From positions 1-24,386 of the forward strand of contig CAYJNG010000019.1 of the NCBI GenBank assembly GCA_964371505.1: a stretch of DNA of 24,386 bases, in the 5' to 3' direction. The notes below the pieces were generated by a model. The model was not told where the DNA came from. It searched no databases and worked only from the letters and a program-made list of their open reading frames with translations. The DNA comes from CAYJAD01 sp964371505. GTDB taxonomy: Bacteria > Desulfobacterota > Desulfovibrionia > Desulfovibrionales > Desulfovibrionaceae. This document shows, piece after piece, positions 7,706-15,213 of the stretch. Made by a program: the position numbers and the translations under genes. Positions within the stretch are counted from its first letter, which is position 1. Each line of letters opens with the position of its first letter.

Positions 7706-8707
7706 ATGAATACACCCCACCACAAATCCTTACTTGCTGGCCTGTTAGCCAAAGCATGCCCTGTTGTGGGCGGCCAAGCCGTCATGGAAGGGGTTATGAT
7801 GCGTCACCAAAACCACTATGCCCTAGCTGTTCGCCATGCTGACGGAACCATTGTGGCAGAGCGTAAGCCTTGGTTTTCTCTTACACAACACCCCTTGCTT
7901 AAAGTACGTTTTGTGCGCGGTTTTCCGGTGCTTTTGGAAACGTTGGTCAACGGCATTAAAGCCCTTAACCGCTCTGCCGAACAAGCAGCCGAAGGCGAAA
8001 ACGAAAAGCTCGAAACATGGCATATTGTTATGACCATGATTATAGCCATGGGTATGGCCATACTACTTTTTGTGGTTTTGCCCCACGTACTATCCATAGG
8101 CATGACATGGCTTGGCCTTGGCGGTGATGTGGAGGCTTTATCCTTTCATTTGTGGGACGGGCTTTTTAAATGCGGCATTTTTGTGGGCTATATTTGCATT
8201 ATTTCGCTTTTGCCAGACATACGCCGTGTCTTTCAATACCACGGGGCTGAGCATAAAGTTATACATGCCTTTGAACATGGCGGTGAAGTGACAGCTTACG
8301 AGGCCATGCGCATGAGCCGCTTGCACCCACGTTGCGGCACCACATTCTTACTTTTTGTTATTTGTATATCCATAGTACTGCACGCCTTACTTGTGCCCTT
8401 ACTCTTAAGCGTTTGGACACCAGAAAGTACTATATATAAACATGTTATCACTTTATTATTTAAACTTTTACTTATGATTCCCATTGCATCGCTGGCTTAT
8501 GAACTTATACATGCTGCTGCCCGCATGCAGGAAAAAAGCCTTCTGGGTACCGTTTTACGCGCCCCTGGGCTTGTTTTACAAAGACTTACCACCTATGAGC
8601 CGCATTACGACCAATTAGAGGTGGCCATAGTAGCTTTATACGAAGCCCTTGGCGAAGATGCCCCCGAAGGCGTTCGCCCTGTGGATTATAAGCCCATGGA
8701 AGCATAA
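7706..8707 (+). CDS. yqhQ: DUF1385 (YqhQ-like) membrane protein, probable metal-binding
   Basis: A 333-residue membrane protein of the DUF1385/YqhQ family, whose biochemical role I do not know to be established. The N-terminal signature GGQAVMEGVMMR is at 22-33. Four hydrophobic segments lie near 107-130, 152-171, 212-236 and 245-270. Between the second and third is the motif YHGAEHKVIHAFEHG (178-192), followed by HPRCGT (207-212). These clustered His, Glu and Cys residues are the reason the family is suspected to bind metal. The ATG at 7706 is preceded by TGAGG five bases upstream; an upstream in-frame ATG at 7622 lacks such a site. The gene is 72 bp before prfA, a placement recurrent in Firmicutes and Desulfovibrio relatives. 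Confidence 0.88.
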   Translation: MNTPHHKSLLAGLLAKACPVVGGQAVMEGVMMRHQNHYALAVRHADGTIVAERKPWFSLTQHPLLKVRFVRGFPVLLETLVNGIKALNRSAEQAAEGENEKLETWHIVMTMIIAMGMAILLFVVLPHVLSIGMTWLGLGGDVEALSFHLWDGLFKCGIFVGYICIISLLPDIRRVFQYHGAEHKVIHAFEHGGEVTAYEAMRMSRLHPRCGTTFLLFVICISIVLHALLVPLLLSVWTPESTIYKHVITLLFKLLLMIPIASLAYELIHAAARMQEKSLLGTVLRAPGLVLQRLTTYEPHYDQLEVAIVALYEALGEDAPEGVRPVDYKPMEA

Positions 8708-8779
8708 TTGCCCTTGCACACGCAAAGCATTACCCATGACTAAAGCCACTTAACAGGCAAAAACACAAAGGATACCATT

Positions 8780-9850
8780 ATGTTTGCCAAGCTCGAAGCT
8801 TTGGAAAAAAAATACATGGAACTGGAAAACCAATTGGCTGAGCCAGATGTATTTAATGACCAAGACAAATACCGTAAACTTACCAAAGCCCATGCAGACT
8901 TGCGTGAAGTGGTAGAACTTTTCCGCGAACATCGCACCTTGCGTGAGCAAAAAGAAGAAAATAGTTTATTGCTTGACGATAGCGATGCAGATATGCGCGC
9001 CATGGCGCAAGAAGAAATCAGCGCTGCTGAAGAACGCTTACCAGAAATTGAGCATCAGCTCAAAATTTTGTTACTGCCCAAGGACCCCTTGGATGATAAA
9101 AATACCATTTTAGAAATTCGTGCCGGTACTGGCGGCGATGAAGCTTCTCTTTTTGCGGCAGATCTTTTCCGCATGTATACACGCTATGCCGAAGTAAAAG
9201 GCTGGAAAACGGAAATCATGAGCGAATCCCCCACGGATACAGGCGGCATGAAGGAAGTCATTTGCCTTATTACTGGTGATCGCGTCTATAGCCAGCTTAA
9301 ATACGAAGCAGGCACACATCGTGTGCAGCGTGTGCCCGCCACTGAAACCCAAGGGCGCATTCACACCTCAGCTGCCACAGTGGCCGTTATGGCGGAAGCT
9401 GATGAAGTGGATATTGATATACGCCCAGATGATTTGCGTATTGACGTATACCGCGCCTCAGGGGCCGGCGGTCAGCACGTAAATAAAACAGAATCTGCTG
9501 TGCGTATTACACACATCCCCACAGGCACCGTGGTGACCTGTCAGGACGAAAAAAGCCAGCACAAAAACAAAGCCTCTGCCATGAAGGTGTTGGCCTCGCG
9601 TATTTTGCAAGCAGAACAAGAAAGACAAAATGCCAGCATGTCTGCTGATAGAAAGGCACAAGTGGGTTCAGGTGACAGATCTGAACGTATTCGCACCTAT
9701 AACTTCCCTCAAGGGCGTTGCACAGATCACCGTATCAACCTGACTTTGTACTCCTTGGAAAAAATCATGGAAGGCGATATTACACATTTACTCGAATCCT
9801 TAAACACCTTCTACCAAACAGAAGCTTTGAAAAATCAATCAGAAAGCTAA
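8780..9850 (+). CDS. prfA: Peptide chain release factor 1
   Basis: RF1 reads UAA and UAG in the ribosomal A site and triggers release of the finished protein. The protein has 356 residues, the usual length. The codon-reading tripeptide is PAT (186-188), the RF1 type and not the SPF of RF2. The GGQ motif that enters the peptidyl-transferase centre is at 230-232 in GAGGQHVNKTESAVR, with the helical N-terminal domain ahead of it. AAAGGA about eight bases upstream supports the ATG. In many bacteria prmC, which methylates the GGQ glutamine, follows prfA; here a terminator follows and no prmC is in the window. Confidence 0.97.
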   Translation: MFAKLEALEKKYMELENQLAEPDVFNDQDKYRKLTKAHADLREVVELFREHRTLREQKEENSLLLDDSDADMRAMAQEEISAAEERLPEIEHQLKILLLPKDPLDDKNTILEIRAGTGGDEASLFAADLFRMYTRYAEVKGWKTEIMSESPTDTGGMKEVICLITGDRVYSQLKYEAGTHRVQRVPATETQGRIHTSAATVAVMAEADEVDIDIRPDDLRIDVYRASGAGGQHVNKTESAVRITHIPTGTVVTCQDEKSQHKNKASAMKVLASRILQAEQERQNASMSADRKAQVGSGDRSERIRTYNFPQGRCTDHRINLTLYSLEKIMEGDITHLLESLNTFYQTEALKNQSES

Positions 9851-9892
9851 TCTGCAGTGGCACTTTAAGCCTTTCTAATAAAAAAATAATAC

Positions 9893-9931
9893 ATACAGCC
9901 CTTTTATTTACAAAAAGGGCTGTATTTCTTT
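9893..9931 (+). terminator. Intrinsic terminator after prfA
   Basis: ATACAGCCCTTTT (9893-9905) and AAAAGGGCTGTAT (9913-9925) form a perfect 13-bp stem around a 7-nt loop, followed by TTCTTTG. It lies 43 nt past the prfA stop codon and closes the rpmE-yqhQ-prfA unit. Confidence 0.85.
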
Positions 9932-10402
9932 GCACATTCATAGCAAAAATACAGGCGCATAAACGCCAGCAAAACACTTTTTACTGCTTGCATTCATTTA
10001 TATCTTACTATATAGCTAGTATATAGGAGAGTAACACTCACTTCCATTCAACGTACCTCATATAGGTCTTTCTACAATACGTGTAGATATCTGCATACGC
10101 ACAAAGAGACAGCCTATACACTGACAGCTTCTTAGATCTTTTTAAAACTTCCCTACTTTATGGGTGAGTTTAGCTTCCATGCGCCTTTCTGGTTCATTCA
10201 CGCGGCACACTGCTAATTCTTGGCAAAATGTTTTTTCCTATTCCGGTCTTGCAGCTTGTCCCCATAGGAAAAAATTTATTTCTTAAATTGCATTAAACTA
10301 AAGAGCTTAAATAAAGAATATAGCATATTCCAAATCAGAAATTATAGCATGGTTTTTCATAATCACCATACAACACATGGCATCATATTCGTAGGAGGTT
10401 TT
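9932..10402. other. Gene-free region ahead of the chemoreceptor gene
   Basis: About 470 bp, AT-rich, with no convincing coding sequence. The clearest structure is a perfect 11-bp inverted repeat: TTTTTTCCTAT (10231-10241) and ATAGGAAAAAA (10264-10274) around 22 nt. TATAGCAT occurs twice (10319-10326 and 10345-10352). Smaller repeats (TACTA/TAGTA near 10007-10022, TCTAC/GTAGA near 10070-10086) are within chance. I could not identify a sigma-28 or sigma-54 promoter for the receptor gene by eye, although regulatory sequence must lie here. Confidence 0.5.
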
Positions 10403-12229
10403 ATGAGGATAAGGCAGGGTATTATTTTAAGCAGTGTTTTGATTATTGTGTTCATTAGTATAACCGCTTCTCTTTCTTACTATTCCAGCATCATTTTTGA
10501 CGAACTACAAGCAACCGATGCCAATAATAAGGTTTTGCTAGAATTGGCCGATGAATTGCGTCAGAGTTCGGCAGAACTTACATCCAACGTACGTAGTTAT
10601 GTGGCTACGCAAGACATTAAATTTAAAGAAAATTACAATACTATCGTGCGCATACGCAGCGGGGAAGAGCCGCGCCCAAGCTCACGCTTAACAGCCCCCA
10701 GCCAAAGCATTGCTTTGCTAGATTTGCTTAGGCAATACGGCATTAGCGATCTAGAATTTGCCCTATTGGAAGAAGCCAATAATCTTTCCAATAGCCTCAT
10801 TAGCCTCGAAGTAGAGGCTATGAATGCCATTGAAGGCAAAACAAAAGATGGCGAAACTAGCCCCAATCAAGCCTTAGCGTTACAATTGGTATTTGGGCAA
10901 AAATATCAAGAAGAAGCGAAAAAAATTCAAGTGCCCATTGAGCGTTTTTTCCAGCAGCTCACTCAGCGTACAGGAGAGCTCTCCCAAAACGTAGAAGAAA
11001 AATTTGATTTAAGCGTATTTGTTGCCATTGCTTTTTCTCTACTCACGCTTTTTACAGCCTGCCTTGTGTTTTTAACCATTTTTAGACAAATTGTTATTCC
11101 CATTACAAAGACGACACTTACAGCTTCCTATATCGCGGAAGGAAACCTCACCCTCACGCCCGAACAAGATAGTCAATTTACAGCCTATATGCAGCGAAAT
11201 AATGAAATAGCTGACCTTGCACAGGCCTTAAAAACCATGATCACTAGCCTTGCGCACATGGTAGAAGAGTCCGAAGAAAAAAGTAAAACCGCTCTTGAAG
11301 CCACGGAAAAAGCCCAAAAAGCCACAGAAGAAGCTGAAGAAGCAGCAAAACAAGCTAGCTTGGCAAGACAAGAAGGTTTACAAGATGCCGCACATCGTAT
11401 CGAAGGCATTGTTTGCACCATTTTTTCTGCCTCTGAACAACTTTCTGCACAAATTACCATCTCTACGCAGGGCGCAGAAGAGCAATCCTCGCGCATGGGG
11501 GCAACCTCTGCTGCCATGCAAGAAATGAATAGCACCGTGCTGGACATTGCGCGTAACTCAGGAGATAGCGCTGAAATTGCCGAAAATACAAAGCACAAGG
11601 CTTTAGAAGGCGTAAGTATAACACAAAAATGCCAAGAAACCATGTTGGAAGTGAAAAATGAATCTTCCAATGTGCGTGTGACCATGAGCGAGTTGGCAGA
11701 CCACGCTCAGTCCATCAGCGCCATTATGGGGGTTATTTCAGATATAGCAGACCAAACCAACCTACTCGCCCTGAATGCTGCCATTGAGGCAGCTAGAGCA
11801 GGAGAGGCAGGGCGTGGCTTTGCTGTGGTGGCCGATGAAGTACGCAAGCTAGCAGAAAAAACCATTGCGTCTACCTCCGACGTGGCCAAAGCCATTAACG
11901 CCATTCAACAAAGCACCGAGGTTAATGTGCAGCAGGTGGATAGTATGGTAAAGCGCATTGAAGAAGTAACAGAGCTTACCATAAACAGTGGGGAAGCTTT
12001 AACCGGCATCTTAAGCATGGCCGAAGGCAGTGCTGATGGCATTCGCGCCATTGCCACCGCCAGTGAAGAGCAATCTGCCACTTCAGATGAGGTGTCACAA
12101 TCCATACATTCCGTGGCCAGCATTGCTGAAGAAACAAAAAATGCCATGCTTGAAGCCACCGATGCTGTAAACTCACTCATGGAGCAATCCCAACAATTAT
12201 CAGAGCTTGTTAATAGCTTAAAAAGTTAA
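10403..12229 (+). CDS. Methyl-accepting chemotaxis protein (transmembrane chemoreceptor)
   Basis: A 608-residue inner-membrane receptor that signals ligand binding to CheA/CheW and the flagellar motor. Helix TM1 is at about 7-25, a periplasmic ligand domain at about 30-203 (mostly helical, resembling four-helix-bundle sensors), TM2 at about 204-228 and HAMP at about 229-285. A charged Glu/Lys/Ala coiled-coil linker covers about 286-325, and the cytoplasmic signalling hairpin follows. Its tip, ADQTNLLALNAAIEAARAGE and onward (about 449-485), is highly conserved. No CheR-binding pentapeptide ends the protein. Start: ATG at 10403 with AGGAGG four bases upstream; an upstream ATG at 10349 would only add a soluble leader. 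The ligand cannot be told. No che genes are nearby. Confidence 0.95.
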   Translation: MRIRQGIILSSVLIIVFISITASLSYYSSIIFDELQATDANNKVLLELADELRQSSAELTSNVRSYVATQDIKFKENYNTIVRIRSGEEPRPSSRLTAPSQSIALLDLLRQYGISDLEFALLEEANNLSNSLISLEVEAMNAIEGKTKDGETSPNQALALQLVFGQKYQEEAKKIQVPIERFFQQLTQRTGELSQNVEEKFDLSVFVAIAFSLLTLFTACLVFLTIFRQIVIPITKTTLTASYIAEGNLTLTPEQDSQFTAYMQRNNEIADLAQALKTMITSLAHMVEESEEKSKTALEATEKAQKATEEAEEAAKQASLARQEGLQDAAHRIEGIVCTIFSASEQLSAQITISTQGAEEQSSRMGATSAAMQEMNSTVLDIARNSGDSAEIAENTKHKALEGVSITQKCQETMLEVKNESSNVRVTMSELADHAQSISAIMGVISDIADQTNLLALNAAIEAARAGEAGRGFAVVADEVRKLAEKTIASTSDVAKAINAIQQSTEVNVQQVDSMVKRIEEVTELTINSGEALTGILSMAEGSADGIRAIATASEEQSATSDEVSQSIHSVASIAEETKNAMLEATDAVNSLMEQSQQLSELVNSLKS

Positions 12230-12249
12230 ACGGGCATCAGCTCTTATAA

Positions 12250-12437
12250 GTAGTCGACATTGAAAATACTTTTTCAGATGTCGGCTACTCAAGCCTTGTC
12301 ATGAGATAAGGCTTGCACGGCGTAAACCGCGTAGCGGTATTTGGAGCCAGTGTGCCTTTCTGAAAAATGCATGAAAATGTGTTTTTCAGCATCGACTAAG
12401 TAACCAACACGGAAAAGCATGTAAAATTTAAACATGC
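12250..12437 (+). ncRNA. Hairpin-rich segment after the chemoreceptor, candidate structured RNA
   Basis: Downstream of the receptor stop codon come five stem-loops in about 190 nt. They are: 12250-12288 (GTAGTCGACAT with ATGTCGGCTAC, plus an inner TGAAAA/TTTTCA stem and one bulge); 12290-12315 (CAAGCCTT with AAGGCTTG); 12326-12338 (ACCGC with GCGGT); 12360-12389 (CTGAAAAA with TTTTTCAG); and 12417-12437 (GCATGT with ACATGC). A strong terminator follows at 12457. No ORF of note is present. It may be a long 3' UTR of the receptor mRNA or a separate small RNA; no clear promoter was recognised. It matches no RNA family I know. Confidence 0.35.
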
Positions 12438-12456
12438 GAAATACCATATTTTAACG

Positions 12457-12506
12457 CAAAGGCCATGACTTTTTATTACTAAAAGTCATGGCCTTTGAAG
12501 TTTTTT
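12457..12506 (+). terminator. Strong intrinsic terminator
   Basis: CAAAGGCCATGACTTTT (12457-12473) and its exact complement (12481-12497) make a 17-bp stem with a 7-nt loop, followed after AAG by six T's (12501-12506). It ends plus-strand transcription from the chemoreceptor side, 228 bp after the receptor stop, and faces the convergent sensor-kinase gene. Confidence 0.85.
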
Positions 12507-12594
12507 ACTCTGTAGGGGCATGCGTCTATATCTCTATGCCGAGAAAGCATCCCTGCGTACAGCGTAGGTACATGGCATGGTACCTAAAATTATA
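12507..12594. other. Short gap with a small inverted repeat after qseC
   Basis: TAGGTAC (12565-12571) and GTACCTA (12580-12586) form a perfect 7-bp stem with an 8-nt loop, nine bases past the minus-strand stop codon of the sensor kinase. There is no T tract, so it is at best a weak 3'-end structure. No gene is seen here. Confidence 0.35.
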
Positions 12595-14001
12595 CTAAAA
12601 CAAGATAGAAATCCTTACGCCATGCCCTTGTGCTACCTCTTGCATGTTCACATTTTCCACTTGCAGCGTGGCTGCGTGTAAGGTGGCAATATGCCCCACA
12701 ATGGCAAGGCCAAGGCCACTGCCGCGCTCTTTCTGACCTGGGGGGCGATAAAAGCGCTGCCCCAATTGTTGTAAAGCTTCTTGGGCTATATGCGGTGCAG
12801 AATTTTCCACATATATGCTATTTTTTGCCATAACCACCAATACCTTGCCCCCGTGCGGCGTATAACGCACAGCATTATCGAGCAAGTTACGCAAGGCTAT
12901 GCCCCACAATTCACCATAGCCCTCTTGGCAGGCAGGCTCTTGTTGCAAATCAAGCGAAATAGTAATTTCTTTACACGCCGCCGCATTGGACACCGTGTCC
13001 ATGGCATCGTGCACTAAAATTTCCCACGGAATTGCCCCCACAAGGTTTGTATCCTTATTTTGTGCACTTTTAGCTTCAAGGCTTGAAAGCAAAAGCAATT
13101 GCTCCACCAAGTGCGTGCACCTTGTGGTGCCTTCCAATATTTTTTGTAAGGAGTTTTCACGCGCCTCTGCATCATCCATGCACATTTCCATAACTTCTGC
13201 CTGCACGCGAAGCCCAGCCAAGGGGGTACGCAATTCATGCGCGGCGTTGGAAACAAAGGCCCTTTCTTGCTGCAAAAGAGAAGCTATGCGTTCAAAAAGC
13301 GCATTTAAGGCTAGCACCACAGGCTTTGTTTCAGGCGTTAACTGCGCAGTATCTAAGGGGCTTGTATCTTGTGCGTGGCGTTGTTGTAAATTATTAGCAA
13401 GTTGTCGCAAAGGTTTAAGTTCACGACGCAATATCCACGCAAGGCCCATAATAATAATCGGTAGCAACACAAGCCAAGGCCACATATGGCGTACCAGTAT
13501 GCGCAACACCACTTGGCGCCTATGCTCCATCTCTTGCCCCACCACAATATAGTACTCTTGCTTGCGTGTGGGGAAGACAAAAATTCGCCACTTATCATCG
13601 TCATCATCGTCCAATTTTACAGTGCGATACCCACGACGTGTCATAAAGGGTAAGTCTTCGCCATCATCATCGCTTAAAATGCGTGTGCCATCCTTAGAAA
13701 AAATGGCAAAAGAAAAAGTTTCATCAAGAGTCTCATCCCTCTTCTTTTTCTTTTTAGGCAAAATCTCTTCAATATGATCCACTTCGCCATGAACCCTGTC
13801 AAAATCAATATCAGATAAAGATTTAGCTAGGTTGCGCATATGCGAATCATAAAAAAAATGTATATTCGCATTGTCAAAACGCCACGCAGTCCCCAGACCT
13901 ATACTCCAGGTAATTACAGCGAATAGTGAGAAAAACAGAACAAGCCGCGAGGTCAATGACCACGACTTCACACGGCGCATGCGCTCTGTAAGCCATGACA
14001 T
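12595..14001 (-). CDS. qseC: Sensor histidine kinase, QseC-like
   Basis: A 468-residue membrane kinase, partner of the response regulator just upstream. TM1 is at about 18-40, a periplasmic sensor region at about 41-168, TM2 at about 170-191, then HAMP. The H-box FVSNAAHELRTPLAGL carries H255, and the N-box (NLLDNAVRYTP) and G-box (GSGLGLAI) follow. Alignment by eye to QseC is good around the H-box. The sensor region carries a run of five lysines (83-87) and one of six aspartates (131-136), plus DDDGED at 111-116. The start is ATG at 14001: GAGGG lies eight bases upstream and one base separates it from the regulator's stop. A GTG at 14010 has no suitable site. Stimulus unknown; quinone, metal or catecholamine sensing are only analogies. 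Confidence 0.92.
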   Translation of the reverse strand: MSWLTERMRRVKSWSLTSRLVLFFSLFAVITWSIGLGTAWRFDNANIHFFYDSHMRNLAKSLSDIDFDRVHGEVDHIEEILPKKKKKRDETLDETFSFAIFSKDGTRILSDDDGEDLPFMTRRGYRTVKLDDDDDDKWRIFVFPTRKQEYYIVVGQEMEHRRQVVLRILVRHMWPWLVLLPIIIMGLAWILRRELKPLRQLANNLQQRHAQDTSPLDTAQLTPETKPVVLALNALFERIASLLQQERAFVSNAAHELRTPLAGLRVQAEVMEMCMDDAEARENSLQKILEGTTRCTHLVEQLLLLSSLEAKSAQNKDTNLVGAIPWEILVHDAMDTVSNAAACKEITISLDLQQEPACQEGYGELWGIALRNLLDNAVRYTPHGGKVLVVMAKNSIYVENSAPHIAQEALQQLGQRFYRPPGQKERGSGLGLAIVGHIATLHAATLQVENVNMQEVAQGHGVRISILF

Positions 14002-14002
14002 A

Positions 14003-14671
14003 CTATGCACCCTCTACTTTGCCCAAGGTATAGCCAATGCCGTGCACAGTCTTAATGAAGCCTGAACCCAATTTTGAGCGCAAATGATGAATGTGTACTT
14101 CCACCGTATTACTGCTTACTTCATCATTCCAGCCGTAGAGCTTTTCTTCCAAGGCCGAGCGAGATAAAACTCCACTACCATGAGTGAGAAAAATTTCCAG
14201 CAGCACCATGGCCTTAGGGCTAATACTAATGGGAACACCGCCCTTTAAGACTATACGCTTATGTTGGTCAAAGGTCACATCACCATGACTGAGCAAGGCA
14301 TCACTTTGCCCCGTATGGCGCCTTTGCAAGGCGCGTACACGTGCCACAACCTCAGCCAAGGCAAAGGGCTTTGCCAAATAATCATCAGCCCCTAAGTTTA
14401 GTCCCTCTACCCTTTGCGCCACTTGCCCACGCGCTGTAAGCACAAGCACAGGCGTGCTCAGTCCTTTTGAGCGCCAATGGCGCAGCACTTCAAGCCCGTC
14501 CATGCCAGGTAAGGTTAAGTCTAGAATAACCACATCATGCACACTATCCTGCAAGCCAGATTTGGCTAAAAGGCCATCTTCAAGCCAGTCCACAGTAAAA
14601 CCTTGCTTTTCCAAAGCCACCACAAGCCCATCACCAATAATGGTATCATCTTCTACAAGTAGTATACGCAT
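14003..14671 (-). CDS. qseB: OmpR/PhoB-family response regulator, QseB-like
   Basis: A 222-residue two-domain regulator. The receiver domain (about 1-115) has the acidic pair D8-D9, phospho-acceptor D51, switch T79 and K101. A winged-helix DNA-binding domain (about 125-218) ends with the usual FIKTVHGIGYTL. It should be phosphorylated by the kinase encoded one base downstream. AAGGGG five bases upstream supports the ATG. Its likely target is the CTTAA-N6-CTTAA repeat in front of ygiW (15225-15240), the half-site type known for the QseB/PmrA group. The gene order ygiW-qseB-qseC matches enterobacteria and Aggregatibacter. Assignment to QseB, not another PmrA-like regulator, rests on that neighbourhood. 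Confidence 0.93.
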   Translation of the reverse strand: MRILLVEDDTIIGDGLVVALEKQGFTVDWLEDGLLAKSGLQDSVHDVVILDLTLPGMDGLEVLRHWRSKGLSTPVLVLTARGQVAQRVEGLNLGADDYLAKPFALAEVVARVRALQRRHTGQSDALLSHGDVTFDQHKRIVLKGGVPISISPKAMVLLEIFLTHGSGVLSRSALEEKLYGWNDEVSSNTVEVHIHHLRSKLGSGFIKTVHGIGYTLGKVEGA

Positions 14672-14688
14672 ATCTACCCCTTAAGCAT

Positions 14689-14717
14689 AAAAGGGAAGCT
14701 TAACCATAAGCCTCCCT
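14689..14717 (-). terminator. Terminator-like hairpin between ygiW and qseB (possible attenuator)
   Basis: On the minus strand AGGGAGGCTTA (14717-14707) pairs with TAAGCTTCCCT (14702-14692), 11 bp including one G-U, around a 4-nt loop and followed by a short TTT. The T tract is weak, so readthrough into qseB is likely. It lies 33 bp after the ygiW stop and just ahead of the qseB ribosome-binding site. This layout would give more ygiW than qseBC transcript. Confidence 0.5.
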
Positions 14718-14750
14718 GGAGTTTATTGTAACATTTAAAAATTAAAAGGG

Positions 14751-15164
14751 TTATTTCTTAATTACGGTCACGCGTTCCACTTCAAATTCCACAGCGCCCC
14801 AGTCTTTATCCACTTCTACCAGAAGTTGCACATAGTCATTGGGGCCCACTTCAACGCCGTGCCAAGCTTTGCGATCAATTTCCACAACACCGGTACCGCT
14901 ATCATCTTGGAAGGTGTATTTATCATCTCCCTTTTGATTAATAATACGCCCTTGGAAGGTTACCCAAGCGTCATCATTCAGCTTAGCTGCTTCTTTAATG
15001 CTTACAATTTCAGGGCCGGGGCCGGTGTAGCCGCCACTTTGTTTGGGGCCTTTAAATCCGCCGCCTTGTGCCATGGCCACGGGGGCAAGGGCAGTGGCGC
15101 CGGCAAATACCAAACCGGCCAAGACCAGTGAAATAGCTTTTCCTGTTGTTTTATTCTTTTGCAT
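14751..15164 (-). CDS. ygiW: YgiW-like secreted OB-fold (BOF) protein
   Basis: A 137-residue periplasmic protein. A classical signal peptide spans residues 1-32 with probable cleavage AMA|QG, followed by a Gly-rich linker (33-50). The BOF domain (bacterial OB-fold, YgiW family) covers about 52-135, with the motifs VTFQGRI and YTFQDDSGTGVVEID. In enterobacteria members of the family are linked to stress resistance and bind small ligands such as sugars; the molecular role here is unknown. AAGGAG upstream of the ATG is clear. It is the first gene of the ygiW-qseB-qseC unit, with a QseB/PmrA-type repeat in its promoter, so it is probably a target of the two-component system. Confidence 0.92.
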   Translation of the reverse strand: MQKNKTTGKAISLVLAGLVFAGATALAPVAMAQGGGFKGPKQSGGYTGPGPEIVSIKEAAKLNDDAWVTFQGRIINQKGDDKYTFQDDSGTGVVEIDRKAWHGVEVGPNDYVQLLVEVDKDWGAVEFEVERVTVIKK

Positions 15165-15179
15165 AATTTTCTCCTTGTA

Positions 15180-15196
15180 ACGGCATTTCCTGCCGT
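15180..15196 (-). other. 5'-leader hairpin of ygiW
   Basis: ACGGCA (15180-15185) and TGCCGT (15191-15196) form a 6-bp stem with a 5-nt loop in the ygiW leader, immediately upstream of the ribosome-binding site. It could stabilise the mRNA or influence translation. The stem is short and its function is inferred. Confidence 0.35.
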
Positions 15197-15213
15197 GCTG
15201 TTAGGGTTAAAAA

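Noticed and set aside
11185..12180. Long minus-strand open frames opposite the chemoreceptor gene
   Set aside because: Composition (Ser, Ala, Met, Cys repeats) is what reverse reading of the receptor's repetitive helices gives, and no family motif is present.
12318..12345. GTAAACCGCGTAGCGGTATTT as a phage attachment site or short repeat element
   Set aside because: Only one copy is seen in the window and there is no tRNA or integrase nearby; it is better explained as one small hairpin in the structured segment.
12986..13552. 188-codon plus-strand open frame opposite the sensor kinase
   Set aside because: It is antisense to the H-box and HAMP regions of a clear kinase, and is Cys/Ser-rich with no family resemblance.
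14680..14703. Second pair of CTTAA motifs between ygiW and qseB as another QseB box
   Set aside because: The two copies start 19 bp apart, not 11, and one is part of the hairpin stem, so they do not fit the dimer spacing.
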